From an uncultured Lachnospiraceae bacterium (GTDB lineage Bacteria; Bacillota; Clostridia; Lachnospirales; Lachnospiraceae), in the NCBI GenBank assembly GCA_910586955.1, contig CAJUMM010000011.1, positions 1 to 50,957 of the forward strand: a stretch of 50,957 bases of DNA, written 5' to 3'. Both the position numbers and the translations under genes were made by a program. Within the stretch, counting starts at the first letter, position 1. Each line of letters opens with the position of its first letter. Of this stretch, positions 1 through 7,380 are shown piece by piece. Under the pieces are notes generated by a model. The model was not told the origin of the DNA. It did no database searches and saw nothing but the letters and a program-made list of their open reading frames with translations.

Positions 1-56
<56 letters not shown>

Positions 57-257
57 TTGGAGTCTTTCTTCTGGTCCGAATAACTTCTGGCTATTCTTCC
101 CGTTCTTACTGTTTTAGGTCGCTTATTGCTAAGCTGTCCTCAAAAATGTTCCGCTTCCCTGGTCCCCCAGAAAAGCTTCTCTCTTTGAATTTTCAAGGTT
201 TTTTCACTGTTTAGTTATCAAGGTTCGCTTTTGCTGCGCTCAACACGCAACTTTGAC
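57..257 (-). other. rRNA operon leader region
   Basis: About 200 nt between the proximal rrn promoter and the 16S 5' end, with no open reading frame. It can form local hairpins, for example GAATA/TATTC near 83-98 and a GCTT/AAGC arm pair near 150-175. This is consistent with a processed pre-rRNA leader. I did not identify a confident boxA. Confidence 0.6.
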
Positions 258-287
258 ATAATATCATGTTTGTTCCCGCTTTGTCAA
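258..287 (-). promoter_or_regulatory. rrn promoter, proximal copy
   Basis: On the minus strand there is a -35 TTGACA (282-287) and a -10 TATTAT (258-263) separated by 18 bp. It lies about 200 bp before the 16S 5' end. Confidence 0.75.
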
Positions 288-342
288 TACCTTTTTTGTA
301 TTCTTTTGAGAACAATTTCCATCACTTACGCGGTGGAATTAT

Positions 343-372
343 ATTATATCATCTTTGTCCCAATATTGTCAA
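343..372 (-). promoter_or_regulatory. rrn promoter, distal copy
   Basis: On the minus strand there is a -35 TTGACA (367-372) and a -10 TATAAT (343-348) with an 18-bp spacer. With the proximal copy it forms the tandem pair usual for rRNA operons. It follows directly on the tRNA-Ser 3' flank. Confidence 0.8.
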
Positions 373-411
373 TGACTTATAGGGGCAAAAAAAATATCTT
401 TTGAAAAAGAA

Positions 412-500
412 CGGAGAAAGAGGGATTTGAACCCTCGCGCCGTTATTCACGACCTACACCCTTAGCAGGGGCGCCTCTTCAGCCTCTTGAGTATTTCTCC
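412..500 (-). tRNA. tRNA-Ser (anticodon GCU)
   Basis: The minus strand folds as a class II tRNA. The acceptor arms are GGAGAAA and TTTCTCC with discriminator G. The anticodon loop is CTGCTAA on a CGCCC/GGGTG stem. There is a long variable arm, and the T-loop is GGTTCAAATCC. The anticodon GCT decodes AGC/AGU serine codons. Length is 89 nt, and CCA is not encoded. An eight-T run on the minus strand (387-394) just downstream probably helps termination, though its hairpin is weak. Confidence 0.93.
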
Positions 501-552
501 TGAAGTTCTTCAAACGATATTCTTTTTTCACGTCACGTATGACGCAGAAATA

Positions 553-581
553 ATTATACTCGAAGCATATCCGTTTGTCAA
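553..581 (-). promoter_or_regulatory. Promoter of tRNA-Ser
   Basis: Consensus promoter on the minus strand: -35 TTGACA (576-581), 17-bp spacer, -10 TATAAT (553-558). It sits about 50 bp upstream of the tRNA-Ser gene, which is therefore transcribed independently of the purine genes to its right. Confidence 0.85.
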
Positions 582-645
582 CCACTTTTTTTCAAATCTG
601 GAAATCCGGCAGGAGCGCTGTAAGGGCGCCCCTTTTTTCCCTAAA

Positions 646-1824
646 TTAATGATGAAACAGCCGGATCCCTGTAAACGCCATTACCATACCGTATTTATTA
701 CAGGTCTCAATCACCAGATCATCCCGGACCGATCCGCCGGGCTGTGCAATATACTTTACGCCGCTCTTCCTGGCCCGCTCAATGTTGTCGCTAAAGGGAA
801 AGAAAGCATCCGATCCTACAGTAACATTCGCCATCTTATCCAGCCAGGATCGTTTCTCCTCCTGGGTAAAGACTTCCGGTTTCACCTTGAAAATCCTCTG
901 CCATGCCCCTTCTGCCAGGACATCCATATATTCGTTTCCAATATAAACGTCAATGGCATTGTCCCTGTCCGCCCGGCCGATACCCTCCACAAACTTAAGA
1001 TCCAGCACCTTGGGACTTTGGCGCAGAAACCAGTTGTCCGCCTTCTGCCCTGCAAGCCTTGTACAGTGAACCCTGGACTGCTGGCCTGCTCCGATTCCGA
1101 TAGCCTGTCCGTCTTTCACAAAGCATACCGAGTTAGACTGGGTATATTTTAGGGTTATGAGAGCAATTTTTAAATCCCGTTTTGCTTCCTTGGAAAGCTC
1201 CTTGTTTTCCGTCACAACCTTTGCCAGAAGTTCGTCGTTGATGGGAAGTTCCTGACGCCCCTGCTCAAAGGTAATCCCGTAGACCTCCTTATGCTCCAGC
1301 GGCGCCGGGCGGTAGGCAGGATCGATCTGAATCACATTGTAATTTCCCTTTTTCTTGGCTTTCAGAATTTCCAAAGCCTCCTCTGTATAGCCGGGAGCGA
1401 TAACGCCGTCGGAAACCTCTCTTTTTATAATAGAAGCCGTATCCTTGTCGCAGACATCGGACAGAGCGATGAAATCACCGAACGAGGACATGCGATCCGC
1501 GCCTCTGGCTCTGGCATAGGCACAGGCCAAAGGAGACAGGTCACCCATATCATCTACCCAGTAAATTTTTTTCAGGGTATCATCCAGGGGAAGACCCACG
1601 GCAGCTCCTGCGGGAGATACATGCTTAAAGGATGTGGCTGCGGGAAGTCCGGTGGCTTCCTTCAGCTCTTTCACCAGCTGCCAGCCGTTAAAGGCATCCA
1701 GGAAATTAATATATCCCGGTTTTCCGCTAAGAACCGTGATGGGCAGTTCCGCTCCCTCTGCCACATAAATCCTGGAAGGTTTCTGGTTGGGGTTGCATCC
1801 GTACTTTAATTCCAATTCTTTCAT
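646..1824 (-). CDS. purH: Stand-alone AICAR formyltransferase (PurH C-terminal domain only)
   Basis: The 392-residue protein corresponds to the AICAR transformylase part of PurH and lacks the N-terminal MGS-type IMP cyclohydrolase domain. It transfers the formyl group of 10-formyl-THF to AICAR (ZMP), giving FAICAR, the penultimate step of cytosolic IMP synthesis. The Lys67-His68 pair in SFKHVSPAG matches the family's catalytic motif, and the C-terminal SDNIERA..G and AQPGGS segments are typical. It begins KELELKYGCNPNQKPS, which is characteristic of the family. The missing cyclohydrolase is supplied by the gene immediately upstream (33 bp away), so the two form an operon under the ZTP riboswitch. 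Start ATG at 1824 is preceded by an AGGAGG-like site. Confidence 0.93.
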   Translation of the reverse strand: MKELELKYGCNPNQKPSRIYVAEGAELPITVLSGKPGYINFLDAFNGWQLVKELKEATGLPAATSFKHVSPAGAAVGLPLDDTLKKIYWVDDMGDLSPLACAYARARGADRMSSFGDFIALSDVCDKDTASIIKREVSDGVIAPGYTEEALEILKAKKKGNYNVIQIDPAYRPAPLEHKEVYGITFEQGRQELPINDELLAKVVTENKELSKEAKRDLKIALITLKYTQSNSVCFVKDGQAIGIGAGQQSRVHCTRLAGQKADNWFLRQSPKVLDLKFVEGIGRADRDNAIDVYIGNEYMDVLAEGAWQRIFKVKPEVFTQEEKRSWLDKMANVTVGSDAFFPFSDNIERARKSGVKYIAQPGGSVRDDLVIETCNKYGMVMAFTGIRLFHH

Positions 1825-1857
1825 TTTGATTTTCCTCCTGTTTCACTGCCGGAAAGG

Positions 1858-2571
1858 TTACTGATTCTTATTCACAATCCTGGTTTCATAGGTGCCTGAG
1901 GCAATGTCGATATAGCGAACAAAAAGAGACACTTTATTTTCTTCGTTCAGATTCATCCACAGCATATTGGTAAGCTTTTCTATATCATTGGGAACAGCTA
2001 TTAGTTTTGGTTCTCCCTCAAAGCTGGGGAGGGGATTTCCATCCCGCTGGTAAGTATGGATGAAACGGCCTTCCCCCGGAATACAGTTTTCATAAGAAAA
2101 GGTATAGCGGTTACAGGAGCCCGGGTCCCCGTGATTGCTCTTTAAAATAGACAGGGAATAGCTGTAAACCCCATTTTCAATCTCCATCAATCCGGAAATC
2201 CGGGGCGTGTAGTTGGGAGCGTCGGGCTCAAACTCCCTGGTACGCAGAGACTCCTCAAAGGTCATACCTTTTCCCATACACTCATATACCGTATCCGTCT
2301 GATCTCCGTTGGTCACAATGGTCTTATTTCCCAGAACACGCACCGGAGCATAGATAATCAGGCTGGGATCCGTCAGTTTTGAAGGATCAAAGGCCTGGGT
2401 GCGGATACCTTCCCCCTCTTCAACAAAGATACGGTTCCTGCTGTTCTCGCTTCTCCCCATTATAAAATAAGCGGCTGCGGCCTTGGTGCCGTCCTCCGAG
2501 CGTCCCAGGATAATTCCTCTTCCCGGATAAGAATTTTCCCGCAGTTCCTGTGCCAGCGAAATCATTTCCAT
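1858..2571 (-). CDS. purO: PurO-type IMP cyclohydrolase
   Basis: The 237-residue protein resembles the PurO/IMP_cyclohyd family first known from archaea. Supporting segments are the N-terminal YPGRGIILGRS, then AYFIMGRSENSRNR, NGDQTDTVYE and YSLSILKSN. It would close the ring of FAICAR to IMP, the last de novo purine step. It is unrelated in fold to the PurH N-terminal cyclohydrolase. Its partner AICAR formyltransferase follows 33 bp downstream as a single-domain protein, which supports the assignment: the two genes together replace bifunctional PurH. A strong AGGAGGAAGGAG site lies just before the ATG. Transcription comes from a promoter at 2708-2736 through a ZTP riboswitch. Family assignment is from recognised motifs, not a search. 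Confidence 0.88.
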   Translation of the reverse strand: MEMISLAQELRENSYPGRGIILGRSEDGTKAAAAYFIMGRSENSRNRIFVEEGEGIRTQAFDPSKLTDPSLIIYAPVRVLGNKTIVTNGDQTDTVYECMGKGMTFEESLRTREFEPDAPNYTPRISGLMEIENGVYSYSLSILKSNHGDPGSCNRYTFSYENCIPGEGRFIHTYQRDGNPLPSFEGEPKLIAVPNDIEKLTNMLWMNLNEENKVSLFVRYIDIASGTYETRIVNKNQ

Positions 2572-2606
2572 ATGCTGTTCTCCTTCCTCCTATTTGTTTT
2601 TGGAAT

Positions 2607-2700
2607 AAAAAAACGACAGTCCAAGCATTTCATTGCCCAGACGGTCGGCTCTCCAGTCTTATACTCCCCGTGGTTTTTCCACTTCCGTCAGTCGTATAAG
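2607..2700 (-). promoter_or_regulatory. ZTP (pfl) riboswitch with overlapping terminator
   Basis: On the minus strand, P1 is CTTATAC (2700-2694) pairing with GTATAAG (2664-2658). A GTGG-AAAAA-CCAC hairpin is followed by CGGGGAG. The conserved 3' element ACCGTCTGGGCA ends at about 2634. Arm 2634-2647 (CGACCGTCTGGGCA) can alternatively pair with 2614-2627 (TGCTTGGACTGTCG), with one mismatch, followed by seven U. So the ligand-binding pseudoknot strand is also the 5' arm of an intrinsic terminator. ZTP riboswitches sense AICAR ribotides (ZMP/ZTP) and turn genes on. Here they precede the enzyme that consumes ZMP. Confidence 0.9.
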
Positions 2701-2707
2701 CAATTCA

Positions 2708-2736
2708 AAAATAGCATTTCCCCAGGCGCTTGTCAA
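2708..2736 (-). promoter_or_regulatory. Promoter of the purO-purH operon
   Basis: On the minus strand: -35 TTGACA (2731-2736), 17-bp spacer, -10 TATTTT (2708-2713). Transcription would start at about 2701, immediately before the riboswitch P1 strand. Confidence 0.8.
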
Positions 2737-2765
2737 TGCTTTTTGAAAAACTTCTTGGGAAATGC

Positions 2766-2794
2766 TTTCTTATCCCTGTAAAATTCATTATAAT
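2766..2794 (+). promoter_or_regulatory. Probable promoter of the aldo/keto reductase gene
   Basis: A perfect -10 TATAAT (2789-2794) lies 37 bp before the start codon. The best -35 at 17-bp spacing is the poor match TTTCTT (2766-2771), so this is a weak or activated promoter. It is back-to-back with the purO promoter. Confidence 0.5.
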
Positions 2795-2830
2795 AGTAAA
2801 AAAACCTATCCCATACGAAGGAGGTATTCC

Positions 2831-3826
2831 ATGTATTCTGCAAGTACTGACCGTTACATATCCATGCAATACAATAGATGCGGCGCCAGCGGCCTGAAAC
2901 TGCCCGCAGTTTCTCTTGGACTGTGGCATAATTTCGGGGACACAGCCATTTATGAAACTATGCGCCGCCTTCTCTTTACTGCCTTTGACCAGGGCATTAC
3001 CCATTTTGATCTGGCCAACAATTACGGCCCTGCTCCCGGAAGCGCTGAGAAAAATTTCGGCCGGATCTTGAGGGAAGATCTGATGCCCTACCGGGACGAG
3101 CTGATCATCAGCACCAAAGCCGGATATGAAATGTGGGAGGGACCTTACGGAAATTGGGGCAGCCGGAAATACCTGCTGGCAAGCCTTGACCAAAGCCTCT
3201 CCCGGATGGGGCTTGAATATGTGGATATTTTCTATCACCACCGAATGGATCCGGACACGCCTCTGGAGGAAACCATGGGAGCTTTGGATCAGGCCGTCAA
3301 AAGCGGAAAAGCTCTCTACGCCGGCCTTTCCAACTATGACGGACCCACTATGGAGCGGGCCTCTAAAATTTTGGAAGATCTCCGCTGCCCTTTCATTCTC
3401 AACCAGAATGCCTACAATATGTTTAACCGCACCATTGAGCAAAACGGCCTTAAGGAAGCTGCCTTCCAAAAGGGCAAGGGAATTATCGCTTTCAAACCTC
3501 TGGAGCAGGGGCTTCTCACCGACCGTTACCGGGAGGGAATTCCAAATGACAGCCGGATCCGCAGGGACGGAAGGTTTTTAAACGACGGTATGCTGACGAA
3601 AGAGAAAATGGCCGCTGCAGAGAGGCTCCGCACCCTTGCTTCCCAGCGGGGGGAAAGCCTGGCCCAGATGGCCCTAAACTGGGTGCTGAAAGATTCTAAA
3701 GTGACAAGCGTTCTTATAGGCGCCTCGAAACCGGAGCAAATCCTGGAGAACGTAAAGATACAAGACCGGGCTTCTTTCTCCCCGGAAGAGCTAAGACTTA
3801 TTGACGAAATCACTGCCGGCATATAG
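2831..3826 (+). CDS. Aldo/keto reductase, YghZ-like
   Basis: The 331-residue protein is a predicted NADPH-dependent aldo/keto reductase with the (beta/alpha)8 fold. The tetrad is visible as Asp60 (THFDLANNYG), Tyr65, Lys96 (ISTKAGYEMW) and a His in DIFYHHRMD near 136-137. The segments GYEMWEGPYGNWGSRK and PLEQGLLTDRY are typical of the YghZ/L-glyceraldehyde-3-phosphate reductase subgroup, so reduction or detoxification of small aldehydes is likely. The true substrate is not shown. I chose ATG 2831 over an in-frame ATG at 2762 because GAAGGAGGT lies just before it and the family N-terminus begins there. It is monocistronic, between a divergent promoter and a terminator. Confidence 0.88.
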   Translation: MYSASTDRYISMQYNRCGASGLKLPAVSLGLWHNFGDTAIYETMRRLLFTAFDQGITHFDLANNYGPAPGSAEKNFGRILREDLMPYRDELIISTKAGYEMWEGPYGNWGSRKYLLASLDQSLSRMGLEYVDIFYHHRMDPDTPLEETMGALDQAVKSGKALYAGLSNYDGPTMERASKILEDLRCPFILNQNAYNMFNRTIEQNGLKEAAFQKGKGIIAFKPLEQGLLTDRYREGIPNDSRIRRDGRFLNDGMLTKEKMAAAERLRTLASQRGESLAQMALNWVLKDSKVTSVLIGASKPEQILENVKIQDRASFSPEELRLIDEITAGI

Positions 3827-3832
3827 GCAAAA

Positions 3833-3869
3833 ACTCCGCCTCCAGGTTTTTCATTCCTGGAGACGGAGT
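3833..3869. terminator. Bidirectional intrinsic terminator
   Basis: Arms ACTCCGCCTCCAGG (3833-3846) and CCTGGAGACGGAGT (3856-3869) pair with one mismatch around a 9-nt loop. The minus strand follows with TTTT, so it best ends the leftward plsC operon. It can also end the convergent aldo/keto reductase transcript. Confidence 0.8.
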
Positions 3870-3877
3870 CTCCCGTC

Positions 3878-4591
3878 TTATCCATGATATCTCCCTATGG
3901 TTTCCACAATCTGTCTCTTTACCATCTCCGCAATTTCCGTAGATTTCATTCCCTGGTATTCCTCATAAGGAATGGGCTTTAAAAAATGTACCTGCACCGT
4001 AACCGGACGAATGCTGTTGGTATCAAAAGCCTGGTAGGAATTCAGCATAGCCACCGGCACAATGGGGCATTTAGCATTCATGGCGCTTTTAAAGCTTCCG
4101 CCTTTAAATTCTCCCACTTCATTTCCCTTTTTGGAACGGGTTCCCTCGGGAAAAATTAAATAATTCCTGCCCTCTTTCACTTCTTCCGTAACGGACTGGA
4201 TAATCTTCATATTCTGGCGCACATCGGACCGATCCATAAATTTCGCCTTCAATATGGCAAATACCTGTTTTAAAAATAAAATATCCTTTACTTCAATCTT
4301 CGCCACCACGGAAAAGGGTACGTCGCAGGCCTCGATAATAGAAAGCACATCAAACAATCCCTGGTGATTGGGGAAAAACATAAACCCTTTCTCTCCGGGA
4401 ATATGTTCTTTTCCGTAAACTTTAATTTTCACTCTTCCGCCTTTGTTGGCATGAACCGTAATCTTTTTCAGCAGTGCATATTTCTTATCCTCAGGAATCT
4501 TATCCGTATGAGCGGCATAATAGCAGAGCTGGAACCACCACCAGGGAACAAAAGGCAGATTATACAGCACCATCAATAAAATTCGTTTCAT
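3878..4591 (-). CDS. plsC: 1-acyl-glycerol-3-phosphate acyltransferase (PlsC family)
   Basis: The 237-residue protein is a membrane-associated acyltransferase of the PlsC/LPLAT family. It would acylate lysophosphatidic acid to phosphatidic acid. The catalytic NHxxxxD motif is NHQGLFD (75-81), and the acceptor-phosphate motif FPEGTRS is at 147-153. An N-terminal hydrophobic, tryptophan-rich segment (about 4-27) probably anchors it. It overlaps the upstream membrane-protein gene by four bases (ATGA), indicating translational coupling as the third gene of an operon. Because its neighbours look like lipid-linked sugar transferases, acylation of a glycolipid is possible instead of bulk phospholipid synthesis. 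Confidence 0.9.
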   Translation of the reverse strand: MKRILLMVLYNLPFVPWWWFQLCYYAAHTDKIPEDKKYALLKKITVHANKGGRVKIKVYGKEHIPGEKGFMFFPNHQGLFDVLSIIEACDVPFSVVAKIEVKDILFLKQVFAILKAKFMDRSDVRQNMKIIQSVTEEVKEGRNYLIFPEGTRSKKGNEVGEFKGGSFKSAMNAKCPIVPVAMLNSYQAFDTNSIRPVTVQVHFLKPIPYEEYQGMKSTEIAEMVKRQIVETIGRYHG

Positions 4592-7380
4592 GTAGACTCT
4601 CCTCCCTTTTGCCCTTCAAATTCCAGACGGATGGATAATTCTTTTCCTGCAAGGCCTGATCCGATAAAATCTGTCATAACGGTGCGGATTTTATCCGAAT
4701 AGCTCCAATAAGGGCTGGTAGTCAGGGGAATCAGAAACTCTCCTTCCCCTCCGTCGTAAATAAACCGATGACTCTCTTTCAGGCCTTTGCCGTCATCCAT
4801 AAAGTAAACCACACCCTCAAAAGACAATTCTTCCCCGGATCCGCTTAAATCTTCTACACAGATACGCAGAAACGGAATCTCCATTCCTTCCGCCGTTTCC
4901 TCAAATCCATACAGAAAATAATTTTCTTCCCCTGTCATCCGGTATCTGTCGTTTCCCAGCTTCTCCGTGTTTGTATCTGCAAGGCTGTATTTCAAATCCA
5001 GATCTCTTGTCTCTTCTTCCTCCAGGTATTCATTTCCCCAGGCCGCCGGAAGCATCTTCAAGCGCTCCTTGTGCATAAGAGCTGCAAATTCTTCCTCTGC
5101 AGCTTCATAGTTTTCCCGGATCTCAGGATTGTTGGTGAGGAAAATAATATTTTTGTACCTGCAGGGCACATAATGCCCGGCCAGATATTGATAGAGATAA
5201 TAATTCCGGGTGCTTAAGGCGCCGGAATCATGTTCCCAGGCGGGCCATACTACAAGGATCTCCGGTTCCAGCTCTTTTAAGACTTCCACCGCCCGGGTCT
5301 GCATCACCTTATTGTTGGTATTGTAGGTACTGCTGAAAGGAAGGAGAACCTTTTTGTCCAGAATATTGTAGTGGGCAAGCTGATTGGTCATATCTACAAA
5401 CTGGTACTCTTTCCCCAGATCATTGGCCAGCTCATTGAGATTCATAAGCTCCCTTTTCTGCTCCTCTGTAATATAAATATCTCCAAGCCCGGGAATCCCC
5501 GTCTCCTCTACAGAAGCATAGACATACTCCTCCGGAATCTCCTCCCTGGCAAACACTTTCCCCGGCATGGCCAGAAGATTGGATCCCTTAAACCAGGCGG
5601 CTAAGAGAAAGAGAAACGCCGTAACCAGAGTAATACTTGCGGATCTGTGTTCTTTCAGGTAAGGCAGAAAGACCATAAGAACCAGAAACAGGCTGCAGAT
5701 ACAGGTGACAATGATGCCCCGCTCTCCGAATTGGGTTCTCACAAAGGTATAGCGGACAATGATTCCGTTAAACAGCACCAGAAACAGGAAAGCATACACG
5801 GCCGTCTTTTTCTCCTCCCCTTTGCGCCCTGCCAGGAAATAGCAGGAGGCGGCCAGGGAAAAGGCAAAACCAAAGGTAGCATACCACACAAAGGGAGAAT
5901 TTAATTCTTCCATGAGGATATCCCCCGTAGTCTCCAGAATTGCCGCTGAGTTTTCCACAATATACCGGAGAATTGCGAAAAACATGGGGATAAAACAGAT
6001 TCCCAGAATCAAAAGGGGAATATAAAAAGGCAGGATCTCTTTCCTTATCCTTTTTTCCTTCAAGCCCAGGAACACCTTCCATCCTTTCTCATGGATCCCC
6101 TCATACAGCACCATGGGAAGAGCCGCAAGAGCGCAGGCCCCTCCAATGGAGGGATTCCAGGCAATGGAGAGAATGGAGATAAAGGTCCAGCACCACAGGA
6201 GCCTGGGAAAATTCTTTCTCACCCTTTGAGAAAACACAATCAGGATAAAGGGAAGGGCGAAAGCCCAGCGCACATAGTAATATTTATCCCCAAACAGGGA
6301 AAATAAAAGGATGCACAAAAGCCCCGCCAGCCGGTTATCCACAAAATAATAATACACCGCCGCTGTAATCAGGGCAATCACCACGCAGCCTATGACCATG
6401 GCCGCCTCAAAAGAAGCATAGGTTCCGTCAAACAGCGTATACCAGATCCCGGCCTGGAAATAATCGCAGACCCCGTGAATGGGCATCGTATCCAGATAAG
6501 GCACGGTTCCAAAATTCAGAAACTGATGGAGGGGCCCGGAAAGTTCCCCATAATGATACATTTCCAGAGGAGAACCGGAAATGGTTCCCCTTGGAAGAGT
6601 ATAAGAGGCAAAAACCGCCAGGGAAAGAAAGCTGCTCAGATAAATTCCGGCGTTCTCTTTCTTTCTGTCCTTCCGGAAAATCTGCCGGCAGTTATATAAA
6701 ATCAAGACTGCCGCCACAATACCTGCTGCCAGCTTCATCTTGAAAGAATCGTATTGAGTAAAGACAATTCCGTCCTTCACATATTCATACCGGGCAATCC
6801 ACAGAAAGCTAAGGGGAAGAAAAAGCTGGCTTGCTTCCAGCGAAACCTTCATTTCCCGTTCCGTCCCTCCCCGGAAATAGCGCCATCCCACAAAAGCCAC
6901 AGCTATCAGCATGACAATCTGGAACCCCTTCAGCAGCACCTGCAGCATACCGGCACTGGAATCCCCTGCCCCGCCTGATACAAGCTGCACGGTCTTCACT
7001 GCCGCTGCAAGGGAAAACTGCGAAAAGAGAAGCAGAAAACAAATATTTTCAATCCTCCGGTACCTTTCCCCTGTCAGGATAGCGTATTCCTTCCTCTGAT
7101 CTACCTCCTTCGCCAGCACCGGAACTTTCTTAGAAAGAAGGGTAAAAAACACCGCAAAAATCACATAAAATATCAAAAGACCACAGATCACCAAATAAGC
7201 CAGGGTCATGTCCCCGGATTTAAAGTATGCTGTCCATGTGGTATATCCCGTGACAAACTCTTCATACCGGGGCATTTTTTGATAGAGATTCCTCATGACC
7301 AGCCAGGAAAAAACCGCCGTGGCCGGAAGGGCCAGAACCAGGGATAAGAAACTTATCCTCTGGGATATCTTAAATTTCAT
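4588..7380 (-). CDS. Large polytopic membrane protein, probable GT-C-type glycosyltransferase
   Basis: The 930-residue protein has about a dozen hydrophobic segments between residues 10 and 600, then a soluble C-terminal part of about 330 residues. The segment HQFLNFGTVPYLDTMPIHG (285-303) resembles the first extracytoplasmic loop of GT-C enzymes. There, an acidic residue lies in a VPYLD-type motif before an HG. GT-C enzymes transfer sugars from polyprenyl phosphate donors outside the membrane. I do not recognise a named family, so the function is inferred from architecture. It overlaps the upstream gene by 11 bp, with GGAGGAAACGGG before the ATG, and overlaps plsC downstream. Operon context suggests a role in an envelope glycan or glycolipid. 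Confidence 0.65.
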   Translation of the reverse strand: MKFKISQRISFLSLVLALPATAVFSWLVMRNLYQKMPRYEEFVTGYTTWTAYFKSGDMTLAYLVICGLLIFYVIFAVFFTLLSKKVPVLAKEVDQRKEYAILTGERYRRIENICFLLLFSQFSLAAAVKTVQLVSGGAGDSSAGMLQVLLKGFQIVMLIAVAFVGWRYFRGGTEREMKVSLEASQLFLPLSFLWIARYEYVKDGIVFTQYDSFKMKLAAGIVAAVLILYNCRQIFRKDRKKENAGIYLSSFLSLAVFASYTLPRGTISGSPLEMYHYGELSGPLHQFLNFGTVPYLDTMPIHGVCDYFQAGIWYTLFDGTYASFEAAMVIGCVVIALITAAVYYYFVDNRLAGLLCILLFSLFGDKYYYVRWAFALPFILIVFSQRVRKNFPRLLWCWTFISILSIAWNPSIGGACALAALPMVLYEGIHEKGWKVFLGLKEKRIRKEILPFYIPLLILGICFIPMFFAILRYIVENSAAILETTGDILMEELNSPFVWYATFGFAFSLAASCYFLAGRKGEEKKTAVYAFLFLVLFNGIIVRYTFVRTQFGERGIIVTCICSLFLVLMVFLPYLKEHRSASITLVTAFLFLLAAWFKGSNLLAMPGKVFAREEIPEEYVYASVEETGIPGLGDIYITEEQKRELMNLNELANDLGKEYQFVDMTNQLAHYNILDKKVLLPFSSTYNTNNKVMQTRAVEVLKELEPEILVVWPAWEHDSGALSTRNYYLYQYLAGHYVPCRYKNIIFLTNNPEIRENYEAAEEEFAALMHKERLKMLPAAWGNEYLEEEETRDLDLKYSLADTNTEKLGNDRYRMTGEENYFLYGFEETAEGMEIPFLRICVEDLSGSGEELSFEGVVYFMDDGKGLKESHRFIYDGGEGEFLIPLTTSPYWSYSDKIRTVMTDFIGSGLAGKELSIRLEFEGQKGGEST

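Noticed and set aside
2762..2830. Longer N-terminus for the aldo/keto reductase
   Set aside because: The upstream ATG lies before the -10 element of the probable promoter and has no ribosome site; family similarity begins at 2831.
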